Source of the DNA: Xanthoparmelia taractica
Lineage: Eukaryota > Ascomycota > Lecanoromycetes > Lecanorales > Parmeliaceae
Assembly (NCBI GenBank): GCA_033085395.1
Contig: JANQBS010000044.1
Location: forward strand, 164,192-228,191
DNA length: 64,000 bases
Direction of reading: 5' to 3'
Below, in pieces: positions 35,393 through 47,500 of the stretch (positions are counted from its first letter, which is position 1; each line of letters starts with the position of its first letter). The notes beneath the pieces were generated by a model. It ran no database searches, was not told the origin of the DNA, and saw nothing but the letters and a program-made list of their open reading frames with translations. A program made the translations under genes and the position numbers.

Positions 35393-37159
35393 ATGCGTCT
35401 CTCAACCATTGGCCAAATGGCCTTTCTGCTCGCTCATTCGCCTCTCGTTCAAAGCCTCGGCCCGTCGACCTGCTCCGCTGCACCAGGTGCTGCAACTCCT
35501 GCCCTTATCAAACAGGTCATCGTTGGCCTTGCACCGCTCATGTACGGTCGAGTGGACCCTATAATCGCCCCCGGTAAGGCCTCCGCCCACGTGCACCTGG
35601 GCATGGGTGGCTCCAACTGGGCTCCCTCTATGGAGGAAGAATCTGCCCTTCACTCCTCGTGCACGTCGACACAAGCCAAAGCGGACAAGAGCGTCTATTG
35701 GACTCCAAGGTTGAGTTTCAAGTCTCCCCAGAATGGTAGCTACATCGCTGTGGCTGCCACGCAAGAAAAGGTCTACTACAGGTAAGGTCAATGCTTTGCC
35801 GAATGCGCCACTCGTCATTGACTCTCCAGCTCTTCCATGACGACTTCCGACAAGATCGTAGCCTTTCCACCAGGCTTTCAAATGCTCGTTGGCAATCCAT
35901 TTAAGCGCAGCATGCCGGATGCCACCCCGCTAGATGGTGGGGGAATCTATCTCGGAAGAGATGCTGGCCAGGGCATCCCGCAACCAGTCCAGTTCACATG
36001 TCCGACGGCGGACGGTTCGAATCCGTATGCTAAGCAGAATCGATTTGGTAATGCCGGTTTGGGATTCCCCATGGCCAATTGCGACGCATATACAACAGGC
36101 CTGCGTTACGACGTTTACTTCCCCGACTGCTGGGACGGCAAAAACCTCACGGACTACACTTCAGGGAGGAATTTCTCAAGCACAGCCGGCACCAAAAACG
36201 GCGAACAAAACTGCCCGGAAGGCTGGACGCATTTCCCTGCCATGCATATGGAAGTTTATTGGGACATTGACAGCTTCGCTAAAAGCGGTGTTTGGAACCC
36301 CGCTAAAGACGACTGGCCTTTCGAATTGGCCCAAGGTGATCCTACGGGTTTCGGTATCCACGGAGATTTCGTGAGTCTTGACAACAGCGGGCCCAAACCC
36401 TTCCTGTGACAACAGGCTGATAAATTCCAGTTTGCCGGTTGGGAGACTGACACTTTGCAAACCCTCATTGATGAGTGCAAAACCTGTGACGGTGACAACG
36501 AGGTCGATGCATGTTTGGATGCCTCTGCAGTCAACACCAACGACGAGATGAATGCATGCACCGTGCCCTCACCGGTGGACGAGCCCATTTGGGGCTGGTT
36601 GGACAACCAGCCCGGATGCAACAAGCCTCAACCAGGTCCTGAGGATGCTGTACAGGCAACCTGCAAAGAAGCTGGTCTAAGCGCGCCTAATACTCAGCAC
36701 TCGGATGTCCCTGGCTGGACTTACCAAGGATGTTACATGGATTATGTTGGTTACAGACGTCTGTTGACGTCAGGTACGTCCGCTTCGCTTCCCAACCCGG
36801 TCACACCCGAGTGGTGCGCAGGGTTTTGCAGTGGCACGGGGACTGCGGATGCTGCGCAGAAAGCGCAAACGACAAGATACAAATGGATGCTGGTGGAATA
36901 CTCCTACCAATGTTTCTGCGGCAACGAGATCCTGCCGCTGGTGAAAAGCCCATCTAACGATGCCGTCACCGGGCTTGTGCAAGGCATGTGCAACTCGGTC
37001 TGCACCGCCGACCAGACTCAAATCTGTGGTGGATCCAACGGCGGCTACAGTCCGGCGTCGCTCTACAGCCTGGATGGCGCTGATATGTCATCGGCAACAA
37101 GGCAGAAGAGGGCCTCTCATCTGCACCGCCACGCTCATGCTCACGATAGCTCCTCTTAG
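35393..37159 (+). CDS. Secreted DUF1996 protein with C-terminal WSC domain
   Basis: Three exons, 35393-35781, 35830-36370 and 36431-37159, with introns of 48 and 60 bp, give 552 residues. A signal peptide precedes the DUF1996 domain (MRLSTIGQMAFLLAHSPLV). DUF1996 spans about residues 45-330: RVDPIIAPGKASAHVHLGMG, YWTPRLSF, DVYFPDCWDGKNL, CPEGWTHFPAMHMEVYWDI and DPTGFGIHGDFFAGWE. The WSC domain lies at about 405-520 (TYQGCYMDYVGYR, YQCFCGNE, CTADQTQICGG), a cysteine-rich carbohydrate-binding module. The C-terminus is His-rich (HLHRHAHAHDSSS). Proteins of this layout are extracellular or wall-associated. The segment before APLMYGRVDP lacks the usual aromatic-Cys start of DUF1996, so a small extra intron there is possible. 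Confidence 0.88.
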
Positions 37160-37914
37160 AAGAGAGTCGCCTCGATCGAGAAGACAGATCGAGATTTATA
37201 TTCTTACTGCTCCGCACAAGTTTCACTTCTTGGAGGATTTGATGGGACCGACTCCCTCAGACTTCGCTTCTTTGTCTGTTACGACAGGATCTCTGAAGGC
37301 TTCGACCAGCTGGATGTTGGAATTTGTCCAGGCGATGACTTGGCCTATGTTTGAAACACGGAACATCAGAGTTGGAAAGCGTAAGGTAGGGAAATCTAAA
37401 TTTTGGCTCAATGTACATATTATATTCTCCATGTAGCCTATTTAATTCATGATCGACTGTGCAGCATGCAGCGGAGCATTTCGGAAAATTTCCAACTTTC
37501 TGCTGGCTCGTGAACGAAGTTCGTGATAGCACGAGGTATCAATTTCATTGCTTTTCTACACGCTCTGACCCCAGCCGACACTTGGCCGCGTCAATTGATG
37601 ATATTGTAGATATAAGATAATCTTTCATGGAGTCGTTCTTGTAGACGGGTGTAGGTGAAGAAACGACGTCATTTGATAGGCCCAACATGTTTTTTCTCAT
37701 CAATTTCATGTTGGATTCATCATCCAAAGTCCGAAAGATAAGGTACTTTCGTACAGGTTCGGATTCAAGGTACTGTGAGCTATTTCTCGGCTCATTCCCC
37801 CCTGTGGCCCCCGTGCCCCCCACTAGAACTGCCTTACCTTAAGCCCCGAAGCTCCCGCCATGGCGCCTCATACTATCCACAACCTTAACTTGAAAAATCC
37901 TTTCCCCGCCCAAG
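37160..37914. other. Intergenic, no gene seen
   Basis: About 750 bp between two + genes. A 92-codon frame on - (37,545-37,823) is unsupported. Confidence 0.45.
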
Positions 37915-39054
37915 ATGTCTTTGTCTTCCTCATCCCAACATTCCCATGGCAAAGCAACCACAAGAAAAGAAGGAGGAGAGGAAGAAGAAGAAGAAGAAGA
38001 AGAAGCATCCACCATAGAGAAATCTACGACCTGGGAAAGTCGCCCAGGTTTGAAAAATCGTTCAAGTACGAGTCCTGATCGTCACTTGTCCGCCACTTTC
38101 TCCAGCTTGAGGTCCAGTACCAGTCTTCAGTCCAATATACCTTCGCTTCAACTCCATCTGCCATCGAATGCTATAAGGGCGTTCCCGTCTCCAGTAGTAC
38201 CGCCTACTCTCGCAGAGTGCCTTTCAGAAAAACCCACAGCTCCCATTGACATTCCTGCGAGAAAAACGGCCCAAGGTCAGCTCTCACGCCCAACCACACC
38301 CTTGACGGCGCGGGCACCGCAAGGAGAGTACTTTACAATTTGGCAGAAAGGCGAGCCTCGCATCAGCGAGTCCTTGACCCCGTACTACTCTTCGCGCGCG
38401 AAGCACCCTTCCGACAAGCGAGACACTACAGCTACGCAGCGACGCTTTACACAAATGGGTTCGCGGTCGGAATCCTCCCGTTACAGACCCTCTTCTCCGC
38501 TCTCCTCCAAAACGTCTAACCCTCTACCTTCGATCAACAGCAGCCAAAAATCGAGAATACCACCGCAAAGCCTCAACCTGGCTGGGCTCCCCAAATACCA
38601 CCCAGCAAATTTCCCGCCAAAAGGTTCCATTCCCGCTCCTCCCTCGCCGCTTAGTCCCCGCTCAATCACCTCCCAGCCACGTCCCGCCCCTGGTTCGGAT
38701 GCCAAACAACAAATCTTACAATACCAGCGAGATCTGATCAACAATATAGCTAAAACCTGTCGTTCTCTAGCCTCATCAAGCGTCAGCTCCAAGCCAAGCC
38801 CTCCTCGACTCAATCCTCGAGGAAGTCCTGGCGGACCGATGACACCATTCATGCTAGAAGGTGCTAGCGATTACTTAGTTGCCGGATCAGGTTCCTTGCC
38901 TGCCGGACTGAAGGAAGGCGACGGGAGAGAACTTGTGGAGCGTCTGGTTCGTCGAGAGAATGAGAGGAGGAATTTCTCTGATGCAAGATCGGGAAGCGTC
39001 AGTCCGGCCCTAAGTCTGAGCCCTGCTGTGAGTCCAGCTGGCGGGCGAGGATAG
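37915..39054 (+). CDS. Disordered Ser/Pro-rich protein, function unknown
   Basis: A single exon of 379 residues with a good start context (caagATGtct). It begins with a polar region holding nine consecutive glutamates (GGEEEEEEEEEAS), then is dominated by Ser, Pro and Arg. More ordered-looking pieces are PQGEYFTIWQKGEPRISESL, LTPYYSSRAKHPSD, AKQQILQYQRDLINNIAKTC and the C-terminal ELVERLVRRENERRNFSDA, which could be helices. Weakly conserved proteins like this are common in Pezizomycotina. The long open frame and codon pattern make it a probable gene, but no role can be given. Confidence 0.7.
   Translation: MSLSSSSQHSHGKATTRKEGGEEEEEEEEEASTIEKSTTWESRPGLKNRSSTSPDRHLSATFSSLRSSTSLQSNIPSLQLHLPSNAIRAFPSPVVPPTLAECLSEKPTAPIDIPARKTAQGQLSRPTTPLTARAPQGEYFTIWQKGEPRISESLTPYYSSRAKHPSDKRDTTATQRRFTQMGSRSESSRYRPSSPLSSKTSNPLPSINSSQKSRIPPQSLNLAGLPKYHPANFPPKGSIPAPPSPLSPRSITSQPRPAPGSDAKQQILQYQRDLINNIAKTCRSLASSSVSSKPSPPRLNPRGSPGGPMTPFMLEGASDYLVAGSGSLPAGLKEGDGRELVERLVRRENERRNFSDARSGSVSPALSLSPAVSPAGGRG
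37981..38005 (+). repeat. (GAA)8 microsatellite inside a coding sequence
   Basis: Eight tandem gaa units encode the polyglutamate run in the disordered protein. Being a multiple of three, changes in unit number would keep the frame. Confidence 0.85.
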
Positions 39055-40272
39055 ATAATTCCGGGCCTTCATCCGGGAATGGAAAACCCCCCCATGTTTT
39101 TTCAAACTATCGGAAAGCAATTTGTAATTCACTTCATTACTGGCCCACTCTCATTATCCTGACTACTTGCACGGGTCTGATGTCCATCGTACCAAATCTG
39201 GGATTTCGACTTCAAGATATCTTCACGAACAAACTTTGAGGAACAGCAGGACTGCTACCTACGAAATGGGATGTGGACAACAAGCACTGGTGCTGTTCGG
39301 TATCGCCACTGGCGTAACGAATCACATACTATAGAGCGGGCGTCCCATTTTCGGCTTTCTCGAGTCCATTGAACCGCCAATGCTTCAATTTGAGTGACTC
39401 GGCAGCGGTCGAGGACCGAATTTGCCTGCAGACTACGGAATACGCCGGTCCGGAAGGGCACAGCACGATAGATTCAGGACTCTCATTTCACAGATCTGCC
39501 GGCGCTGCCGCAAGATCGTCGACGGGGTTCCCGCAAATCATTCCTCTTTGCATCATTATAGGCGTTGGGTCACAGTAGACTACTGGATACCATAGTCTCC
39601 GCCTATAGGGCGTCGAACTCATGTGCGATTCATACATCTAGATACACAGTGACTAAATCCATTACCTCTCTACGTGATGAGCCGCTTAATGAACCTTGGG
39701 TGGCGCTATGCATATGACAGGAGTGAAAACTTGAAGCTCTCCTAAAATGTTACCGTAGAGCAAGGTTCGAGTCGACTGATCAGTCGGGTGAAGCATGTAG
39801 CAGTAGTAATCAAACTTCCACAAGGATCCTTCGGTTAGATGTTCATAATCCACGGCTGCGCCATATTGCTCAAACGCCATCCGCGAAAAATGTACTTAGG
39901 AATTGCTTCGAAGGCAGCCGCAGCGAAGGCCGAGGATAATAATAATGTGTAGACCTAGTGATTTTGGTGAGAAGAGGGAGCAATGACGACTTCAGCAGAT
40001 TCCAACCTCCGTGGGTCGCTACTGAGACTACCTCCAACCATCAATCACTCACAAGCAATCATGCACAAGTATTTTTCTACCTTCGGATACTACGATGATA
40101 ATCAAATTCGACGCAAGCACAAGCAAGCCACTTCTTCTTTTCCTGACAGCTTGCCTGCATCCCGCAACCACGTCAGCCCATCTCTCTAACAAAGGATCGA
40201 AAGCCTACAGCGGAATGGTTATCATGTTTTGCGTCACCAGGTTGACTTTTATTGGTTGAGGATACACCAATA
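39055..40272. other. Convergent intergenic region
   Basis: 1.2 kb between convergent genes. No coding or RNA similarity was seen. Confidence 0.45.
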
Positions 40273-42877
40273 TCATGCTTCTTTGGTCGCTTTGGCAATC
40301 TGCTTCTCAACAGTCGGGCCTTTCCGGACGTACACCTTGCCAACGGGATCATCCTTGCCCTTTAGAACCTCCCACTCTCCTATCCCCAAATGCTTCGGTG
40401 CCTTTTTGACGCCACGCCCACCCCCACCGACTATTAGATTCCCTGGTCTTGTTCGAGGAGTCAGAATTGCTTCTTGGAGATGGGCAAGGGAGTCACGAGG
40501 CAGCGTTTGATAAGTACAATGCTCTCGGGACGTGTTTCGGGGCCCCAATCGCGGCACATGTCAGAGAGATATTTCTAGAGATTGTAGACGTACCGATAAT
40601 TCTCATTAGCCTCCATCCTTTGTATAGCAGAGTGATGGATCCATGCATTCTTGGGTATATCCCTCACTTCGCCTCTGGGTAGCGGGAAAGTTATCGCTTT
40701 CCAAGATCCATCAGGTCGGAGGTCCATTCTGCGGAATGGCATGTATTCCATCATCTTCCATGATAAGACAGACGATACCGGAAGCCCGTTGTTGAACTCA
40801 AGACAATCGTGAAGCACACCTTTGGTCGCAGCGTTGAAGAGTATCTGTTGGAATTCGGATCCCCGTGAGGTCTCTGGCTCCATACCGGCCGCCCCTATGG
40901 ACATCTTGGGGTCAGCACTGCTTCTTTTCGATTCGAAATCTGACTCGTGACCCGAGTCTGGGAGACGAGAGAGCTTTTGCTCCTTGAACGTGTATTTATA
41001 GCTTGGGGTTCGGGACATGATGGGAAGAAGTCCAAGATATACCTACATCCAGGTTCCTGATTTTCTGATTTTGGACTTGAAAATGGCTGGCTCACTTGGA
41101 TTTGCGGCAACGATGGACCATCTGATGCTATTCCATGAGACGGTATGTTATAATCTTCGTCGCAGCACTTAAAATGCAACAGCTTATCGAGATCGAATTC
41201 TAGTCCAGCTCGTTGCGCTTCCCTGACCATCCATACTAGGGGGCCGTGGCTGAGAGCAGAGTCTTCTCCTTTGCCCAAAGGCCAACCACCACCTAAGTCA
41301 GCGTGACAGCCGGGAAACCACAACTCTTCGATATCCTGTTCAGCCGCTTCATCTTCGTCGTCTTCATCCGCATCATCAGGATGGTGTCCGGGCTGATACG
41401 AGTCAGTTGAAGTTGATGTTTGAATGGAAGCCCCATCCGACGCGGCGTTACGTGAACCATTGGGGGTCGTGGACGGAAGGCGGCCACGCGAACTCTTTCC
41501 TGGATCAAGGTAACCCTCGTCTACACCGCTCGGACGAGGTGATCTAGCTTTGTCGGCAGTGGAGCGAAACTGCGACCTCCTCCGAAACCGGGTTGTATCC
41601 GTTTGACTCGGCGTAGGGCGGTCGGTCATACGATCCCGATGTAGCCCCAACTTCCGTCCACGGATTCCTTTGTGATGCTTCTCCTTTAGAGTGGATGGTT
41701 TTGCCCCGGATATCAGATCTGACCGGAACTTTGCCCGCCGTTCGTCAATACTTACCGCATGACGGATCACTCTAGCCGAGCTTCTGGCGGTATACGGGAA
41801 TTTGCTCCGCTGCATCCACGCATTCTCGAACCTAGGGACACTGTTGACTGTGCACAAATTCAGCTAGAGCTCTCATAGATGGGCGAGCGGAGTCACCAGT
41901 GTCAAAGAGACCAAGAAAACGAATACGTCGGACAGGGCGGCTGAAAGTCTCCCGGAAAGCCATTAAGAAGTCAAGCATCAGCTTCTTCTTCTTTTTTTCC
42001 TCCTCCGTACTCTCCTCCCTTTGCTGCCACTGAGAGAATGCCTTCCATGCGAATCGGACCATCTCTTCGTTACCAGAGCTGAGTAGGCCTACGTGGTCCA
42101 GCATCTCCGCAAGGAAGCGTGCCACGTAGGCCCCCCTACTGAAGCCAAAGAAGAAAATATCGTGGTCGTCATAGCACTGTTGATGGTTTCGGATTCAGTT
42201 TTTCCTATTCAAAAAAGAGTTTCGAGATCGGGGGCATGTATTCTTTATATAAGCTCCAGAGACGTTTGTTTGCGCCGAAAGGAGCCATGAAGACTCCGGA
42301 CACACGTACCTGCATCAAGAACTTATAGGCGCCCTGAAAAGCCGTTGGCTGTGTGGCCTCAATCTGACAGAAAGGGGGATCATACCATAACGTGTAAGTC
42401 AAAAGACGTGCCAACCGCAGAGTCTTTGGCTTTCTGGTACCAAGAGTTGATTCGAGCCCACGTGCTTGTATGCGAGAGGGATCGTGTATCGACATAAGTG
42501 CCGATTCCCGGCTTAAAATATTCAGACCACATTGAGAGGCAATTCGGTGTGGAATACCTGATAGTAGTGCTTGTCGCCGTTTGTACGGTCAAGCATTCCG
42601 TAAATCTTCAGGATATTACTATCTGCGGAAGTGCCTGGTGCAGATTCAACGTTGTACTCTTCCTCTCATCGAAGGACTCGTCCGACCTTGAAATTTATTT
42701 CCGGTGCCATCGAAGCAGAGTATGACCTGACACACGTTCAGCCGCTGGAGGGGACCTTGAAGCCAATATAAATACCCTTTTCCGCTGCCGACGTGGGCCG
42801 TACGACTGAGTGGCGGCGGTATCATTGGCGCCAGGATCCTGCTGGGCATCACTCGTGCTGCTTTTTCGAAACTGCAT
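40273..42877 (-). CDS. DUF2235 alpha/beta-hydrolase-like protein
   Basis: Nine exons: 42776-42877, 42687-42726, 42558-42634, 42386-42511, 42310-42333, 41897-42176, 41043-41847, 40594-41001 and 40273-40447, about 678 residues. Splicing rebuilds KRVILCFDGTGNKFQG, DSNILKIYGMLDR, YYQ-PGIGTYVDTRSLSH, GAYKFLMQ (a 24 nt exon), DDHDIFFFGFSRGAYVARFL and FLGLFDTVNSVPRF. The nucleophile elbow GFSRG and the WFPGCHADLGGGW motif are intact. DUF2235 is related to the catalytic domain of bacterial type VI phospholipase effectors (Tle1). The fungal form has an about 120-residue disordered insertion (41,340-41,700), ending in an acidic run (DDADEDDEDEAAEQ). The C-terminal piece ends VGGGGRGVKKAPKHLGIGEW. The seventh intron (41002-41042) would be only 41 bp and drops a few expected residues, so it may instead mark a frameshift. 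Confidence 0.85.
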
Positions 42878-44560
42878 TACTGCGGACCTGCTTGTGTGAA
42901 GGATACGTCTTGACTAGGGAAGAGAACGATTTTAATGGAGGGTAAGCGGGCGAGACGAAGAGGAGAAAGCTTGTTGCGGTGGTTCAAGCTGGATCTACGG
43001 AACGACAGCGAAAAGTTGCAGCTTTGATCGGCATATTCAACGTCAAATGGAAAGACGCGGCGCGTAAGACTACTACAGGAGGAGGCCCAGATGTACATTA
43101 TTGATAGACGGATGAGATGAGCGAGTTTGGGGGCAAAAGGTCGACTGAAGATTGACAGGGAACAGGGATGGGGCAAGAGGAAAAAGAAGCACTAATGTGG
43201 CCAAGGTGCATCTGGGGAGCCGGCGACAGGGAGAGGAGAGTGAGTGGGGCACTGGGGGGGAAAGTGCATGCAGAGGACTGAAGAAGGCAATCAGCCAGCC
43301 ACGGTCATGCTTGGCAAGCCTTAGTGGGTTATCAATTATTGAATAGGTACTTGGTAGTTGACCGAAGCTTTCATCGATGTGAATCAATTGTGAATCAGAC
43401 AGCCGGATCCAACCGAGCGTTGGCTATCATCCTTAGTACCTTTAGTATCTGTACGCTCGTTGCAGCAATTCAAGGTGCCAGCAGAGGTTGGAGGGTGCTT
43501 TTGAGAATGGCCGTTTTTCTTTTCTCTTGTGGAAATCATAGATGGTTGATTCATGAAAGACGAAAGACATGCTTTGGGAAAGGAAATACTTTTGCCTACT
43601 GGGTTTTGTTTTTGATTACTGACCATTTCACACAATGTAAATCCTCATATCCATATATCCCATATATCTATAAATCCATAAACAAAATTGTGTGGCTTCG
43701 GATCAATTTGTCCGGTCTTCGGCAATAAAAATTAAAAAAAGAGACCATTCCCTTTCTGTCATTGTCGCGAATCGGACCAGCTCGTTGTTTCGACGACTTC
43801 TTTTGTCTTTCATTTCTGTCAAGTCTGTCTATCATCTAGCTAGGGGAAGCGCATAGATACATCTTGATACTGCATACGACTTTGGCTGCCGCTCAGACAT
43901 TCTTCTTCTTCTTCTTCTTCTTCTTGCTTCAATTATTGATGATATCAAAAAGTAAAAAACCACTCCGATTTATGATGATTGGAATGGCATCCTACTTTCC
44001 CCATCAATCATCTTTACCCCATCCTGTCTTTTCCATCTGCTCTGCCGACCTTAGCCTATCTCCTACTTCCTAAGTAAGAAGAGACAAGAGCGGCCAAAAG
44101 CGGGGCTGGCAAAAATCCCCTACATATGCAGGAGCAGGTAGATCTCTCCGCCATCCCCCCCGCTATTGGTGCCCACGTCAATGGTCCCCCTGTATAGCTA
44201 CTGTCTTTGCACATACACCTAAAAGAATCTAAGCTGGCGCCGGTCACCTCCGCATCCGTCATGCTGCAATTTCTTTCCTCACCAATCGAGCTTTTGCTCA
44301 AGACAAGGGATCGGCTTCTTCACAGCGAAAGGGAGAAAACCCCCCGCTCCGAAGCTTACCCTACCCGGCTATCACTCTACTTTCTCATCTCTAGATTTCT
44401 CCTCTCTGCACTTCTCCTCTCTGCAGCAAGATTCATGTGCAACCTGCAAGGCCCCAGACCCCTCAAGAGCCGAATGACTACTTGATGAGCTTGTATAAGC
44501 TGAACTTAAGTCTGCAACTTGTGATACCCTGTTCGCATACCGTCAGGTACTTGCTTCAAG
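42878..44560. other. 1.7 kb divergent intergenic region
   Basis: Upstream of both the DUF2235 gene and the Ppo gene. Apart from a TTC microsatellite nothing stands out; the last about 150 bases look like the leader of the Ppo gene. Confidence 0.45.
43901..43925. repeat. (TTC)8 microsatellite
   Basis: About eight perfect ttc repeats in the region upstream of the Ppo gene. Confidence 0.85.
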
Positions 44561-47500
44561 ATGCTTCGCAAGCTCTCCACCAGATTCAAGAGTAGGAAAG
44601 AAGAAGCCAGTGGGGTCAATGGCACCAACGGCGTCAACGGTACCACCCATGGTGTGACTAATGGAACCAACGGGGACTCGAGGGGAAAAGCAAGTCCCAA
44701 GGAGCGCCACAACTCCTTTACACTTTTTAAATCAAAGAAAGACACCTCAGATCCTTCCACGGATCACAGTGCCAGCAGGCAGGACGTGGAGAACTCGTTC
44801 GAGCAATTTGCCCAGGTCATTCATGCTAGCGTACGTATTCATTCATTTCTCTTCTTTGAAAGGACTGCAATCGAGTCGCAAGGCATCTTTCGAAAGCGAC
44901 AAAGCCCTTTTCGTCTCTCAATCTACCGTCTCGAGCGTGAGAAGCTTATTCCGCAATCATACGCAGCGGCGACCGTTACCCACACAGGCTGGTGAAGGGG
45001 TGTTCCTAGACCATACGCAACCATCTGGATTGATGTCAGACATCAAGGCCATGGGTTTCAAGGACGTACACACCTTGATTGATGTCATGAAGAGCAAGGC
45101 AACAGGCGAACTGCAGGACGATAAAACGTATCTGATGGAGCACACGATACAAGTATGCCTTATGCTCTTGGAAGCTTGCTGCGCCGCTCATGGGATTCTA
45201 GCTTGTCAGTGGTTTGCCCTCAAGATCAAAAACCCGAGTAGATTTGACCAACGCCTTCATCGACGAGCTGTGGAACTCTTTGCAGCATCCGCCCATGTCT
45301 TATCTTGGAGACAAATTTATCTACAGACAGGCTGATGGGTCAAACAACGCACGTCTTGACTAGATTACCTGGGGTCACTGAAACTGATTGTTGGTAGAAC
45401 ATCTTGTATCCTCAACTGGGAGCCGCCAACACCCCATATGCTCGCTCTGTTTCGCCGAATACCATCTCCCCAGGAGCTATGCCTGATCCAGGTCTTGTAT
45501 TTGATAGTGTCATGGCGCGTAAGGAATTCAAACCACATCCGAACAAGGTCTCAAGCGTGTTCTTCTACTGGGCATCTCTCATCATCCATGATCTCTTTCA
45601 AACGGACCACCGTGATTTCAACAACTCCCAGACTTCGTCGTACCTCGACCTTTCCATTCTCTATGGAGACACACAGGAGGATCAGGATCAAATCCGGACG
45701 TTTAAGTATGGCAAGTTGAAGGCAGATTGCTTCTCGGAGCAAAGACTCCTGGGTTTCCCTCCGGGTTGCGGTGTGTTGCTTATCATGTTCAACCGGTAAG
45801 CATGATTTTTTCCCACCATTCTGCTGAGTGCAATGAGGGCTATATATTAACCGGGCTAGTTTCCACAACTACGTGGTCGAACAGCTAGCAGCCATCAACG
45901 AGAACGGAAGATTCCACAAGCCCAATGAGGGCTTGACACACGAGATGGCCGAGAAGTCGTGGGCGAAGTATGACAACGACCTTTTCCAAACTGGTAGGCT
46001 TATCACTTGCGGATTGTATATTGTAAGCCTCGAATCCTTGCTGCCCCCGAGGCTCCTACTGACTGTCAGAACATCACACTTCTTGACTATCTTCGGACCA
46101 TCGTAAACTTAAACAGAAGGTGGGTCGCACTAACCTACTCAAAAATGGACAATGGCTAACTCGAGTACATAGCAATACTACTTGGACTTTAGTATAGCTC
46201 CCCTATCGTGCTTCGCGAGTAGCGCTGATTTCGTTAGGATCCGAGAGCGGAGATGGGCAAGATCTTTGGTGGGCATCTCCCGGAATCGCATTTTTCCTTT
46301 TCCTTCTGACATATTGCAGGCATGGACGGAACCCCGAGCGGTGTGGGCAACCAGGTATCTGCAGAGTTCAACTTGGCATATCGATGGCATTCTTGCATTA
46401 GCGAAAAAGACGATAAGTGGACCCAAGCATTGTATAAGAAGCTCTTTGGGAAAGAAGCAAAGGACGTGACTTTGCAGGAGCTTCTCCAGGGTCTGGGTAA
46501 ATGGGAGCATGCATTGCCAAAAGATCCTCAAAAACGACCTTTCGCAGATCTAAAAAGAGACGCGGATGGCAGGCTTCCGGATGATGAGCTCGTGGAGATC
46601 TTGACAAGTTCAATCGAAGACACGGCTGGTTTGACTACTGCTGAGCCTTTCAGACCAATCAGCAGATAACTGATCATTGGTAGGAGCCTTTGGACCAAAT
46701 AACATCCCTACTTGTCTAAAAGCTATTACCATCCTTGGAATGCAGCAGTCAAGGGCATGGAATTTGGGCTCCTTGAACGAGTTCCGGAAATTCTTCGGAT
46801 TGAAGCCGCACGAGACCTTTGAAGACATATGTTCAGACCCACCAGTTGCGGAGCAACTCAAAAATCTGTAATGCTTGGTCTCTTGTCTTTTGTCGAGCCC
46901 AGCTGACTCAGGTTTCTAAAGCTACGAGCACCCTGACTACGTTGAGATGTATGCCGGGATGGTCTCGGAGAGCGCTAAAGTTCCCATGGTGCCTGGCGTC
47001 GGCATAGCACCAACCTTCACGATCTCAAGGGCGATTCTTTCAGATGCTGTTGCATTGGTCCGCGGCGACAGGTTCTATACGATAGATTATAATCCTAAGA
47101 ACCTCACAAATTGGGGTTACAGTGAGGTTCAGTATGATTTGGCTGTGCAACAAGGCTGGTGAGAATTGCTTCGACTATCGCAATGACACAGATATTCTAA
47201 TCGGCGACAGTGTCATCTATAAGCTCTTTCATAGGGCTTTTCCCAATCATTTCAAGACCAATTCGGTATATGCGCATTACCCTATGACTATCCCAAGGTA
47301 AGACTCTCTAATAAGTGGTAACACCCAGCTTCTTCTGAGCTGATAGCTCGTAGTGAGAACAGAAAGATTCTTCGCAGCCTTGGCCGTGAGGATCAGTATT
47401 CTTGGGATCGGCCTGCGGCGATCCCGCCCCTGGTCAATTTCACGTCTTATCAAGGAGCAAAACACATCCTGGAACATGCACAAGAATTCAGCGTGACGTG

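Noticed and set aside
36010..36030. ggttcgaatcc resembling a tRNA T-loop
   Set aside because: Lies inside the DUF1996 coding exon and no tRNA fold surrounds it.
39762..39785. ggttcgagtc resembling a tRNA T-loop
   Set aside because: The flanking bases do not pair as a T-stem and no acceptor or anticodon arms can be drawn.
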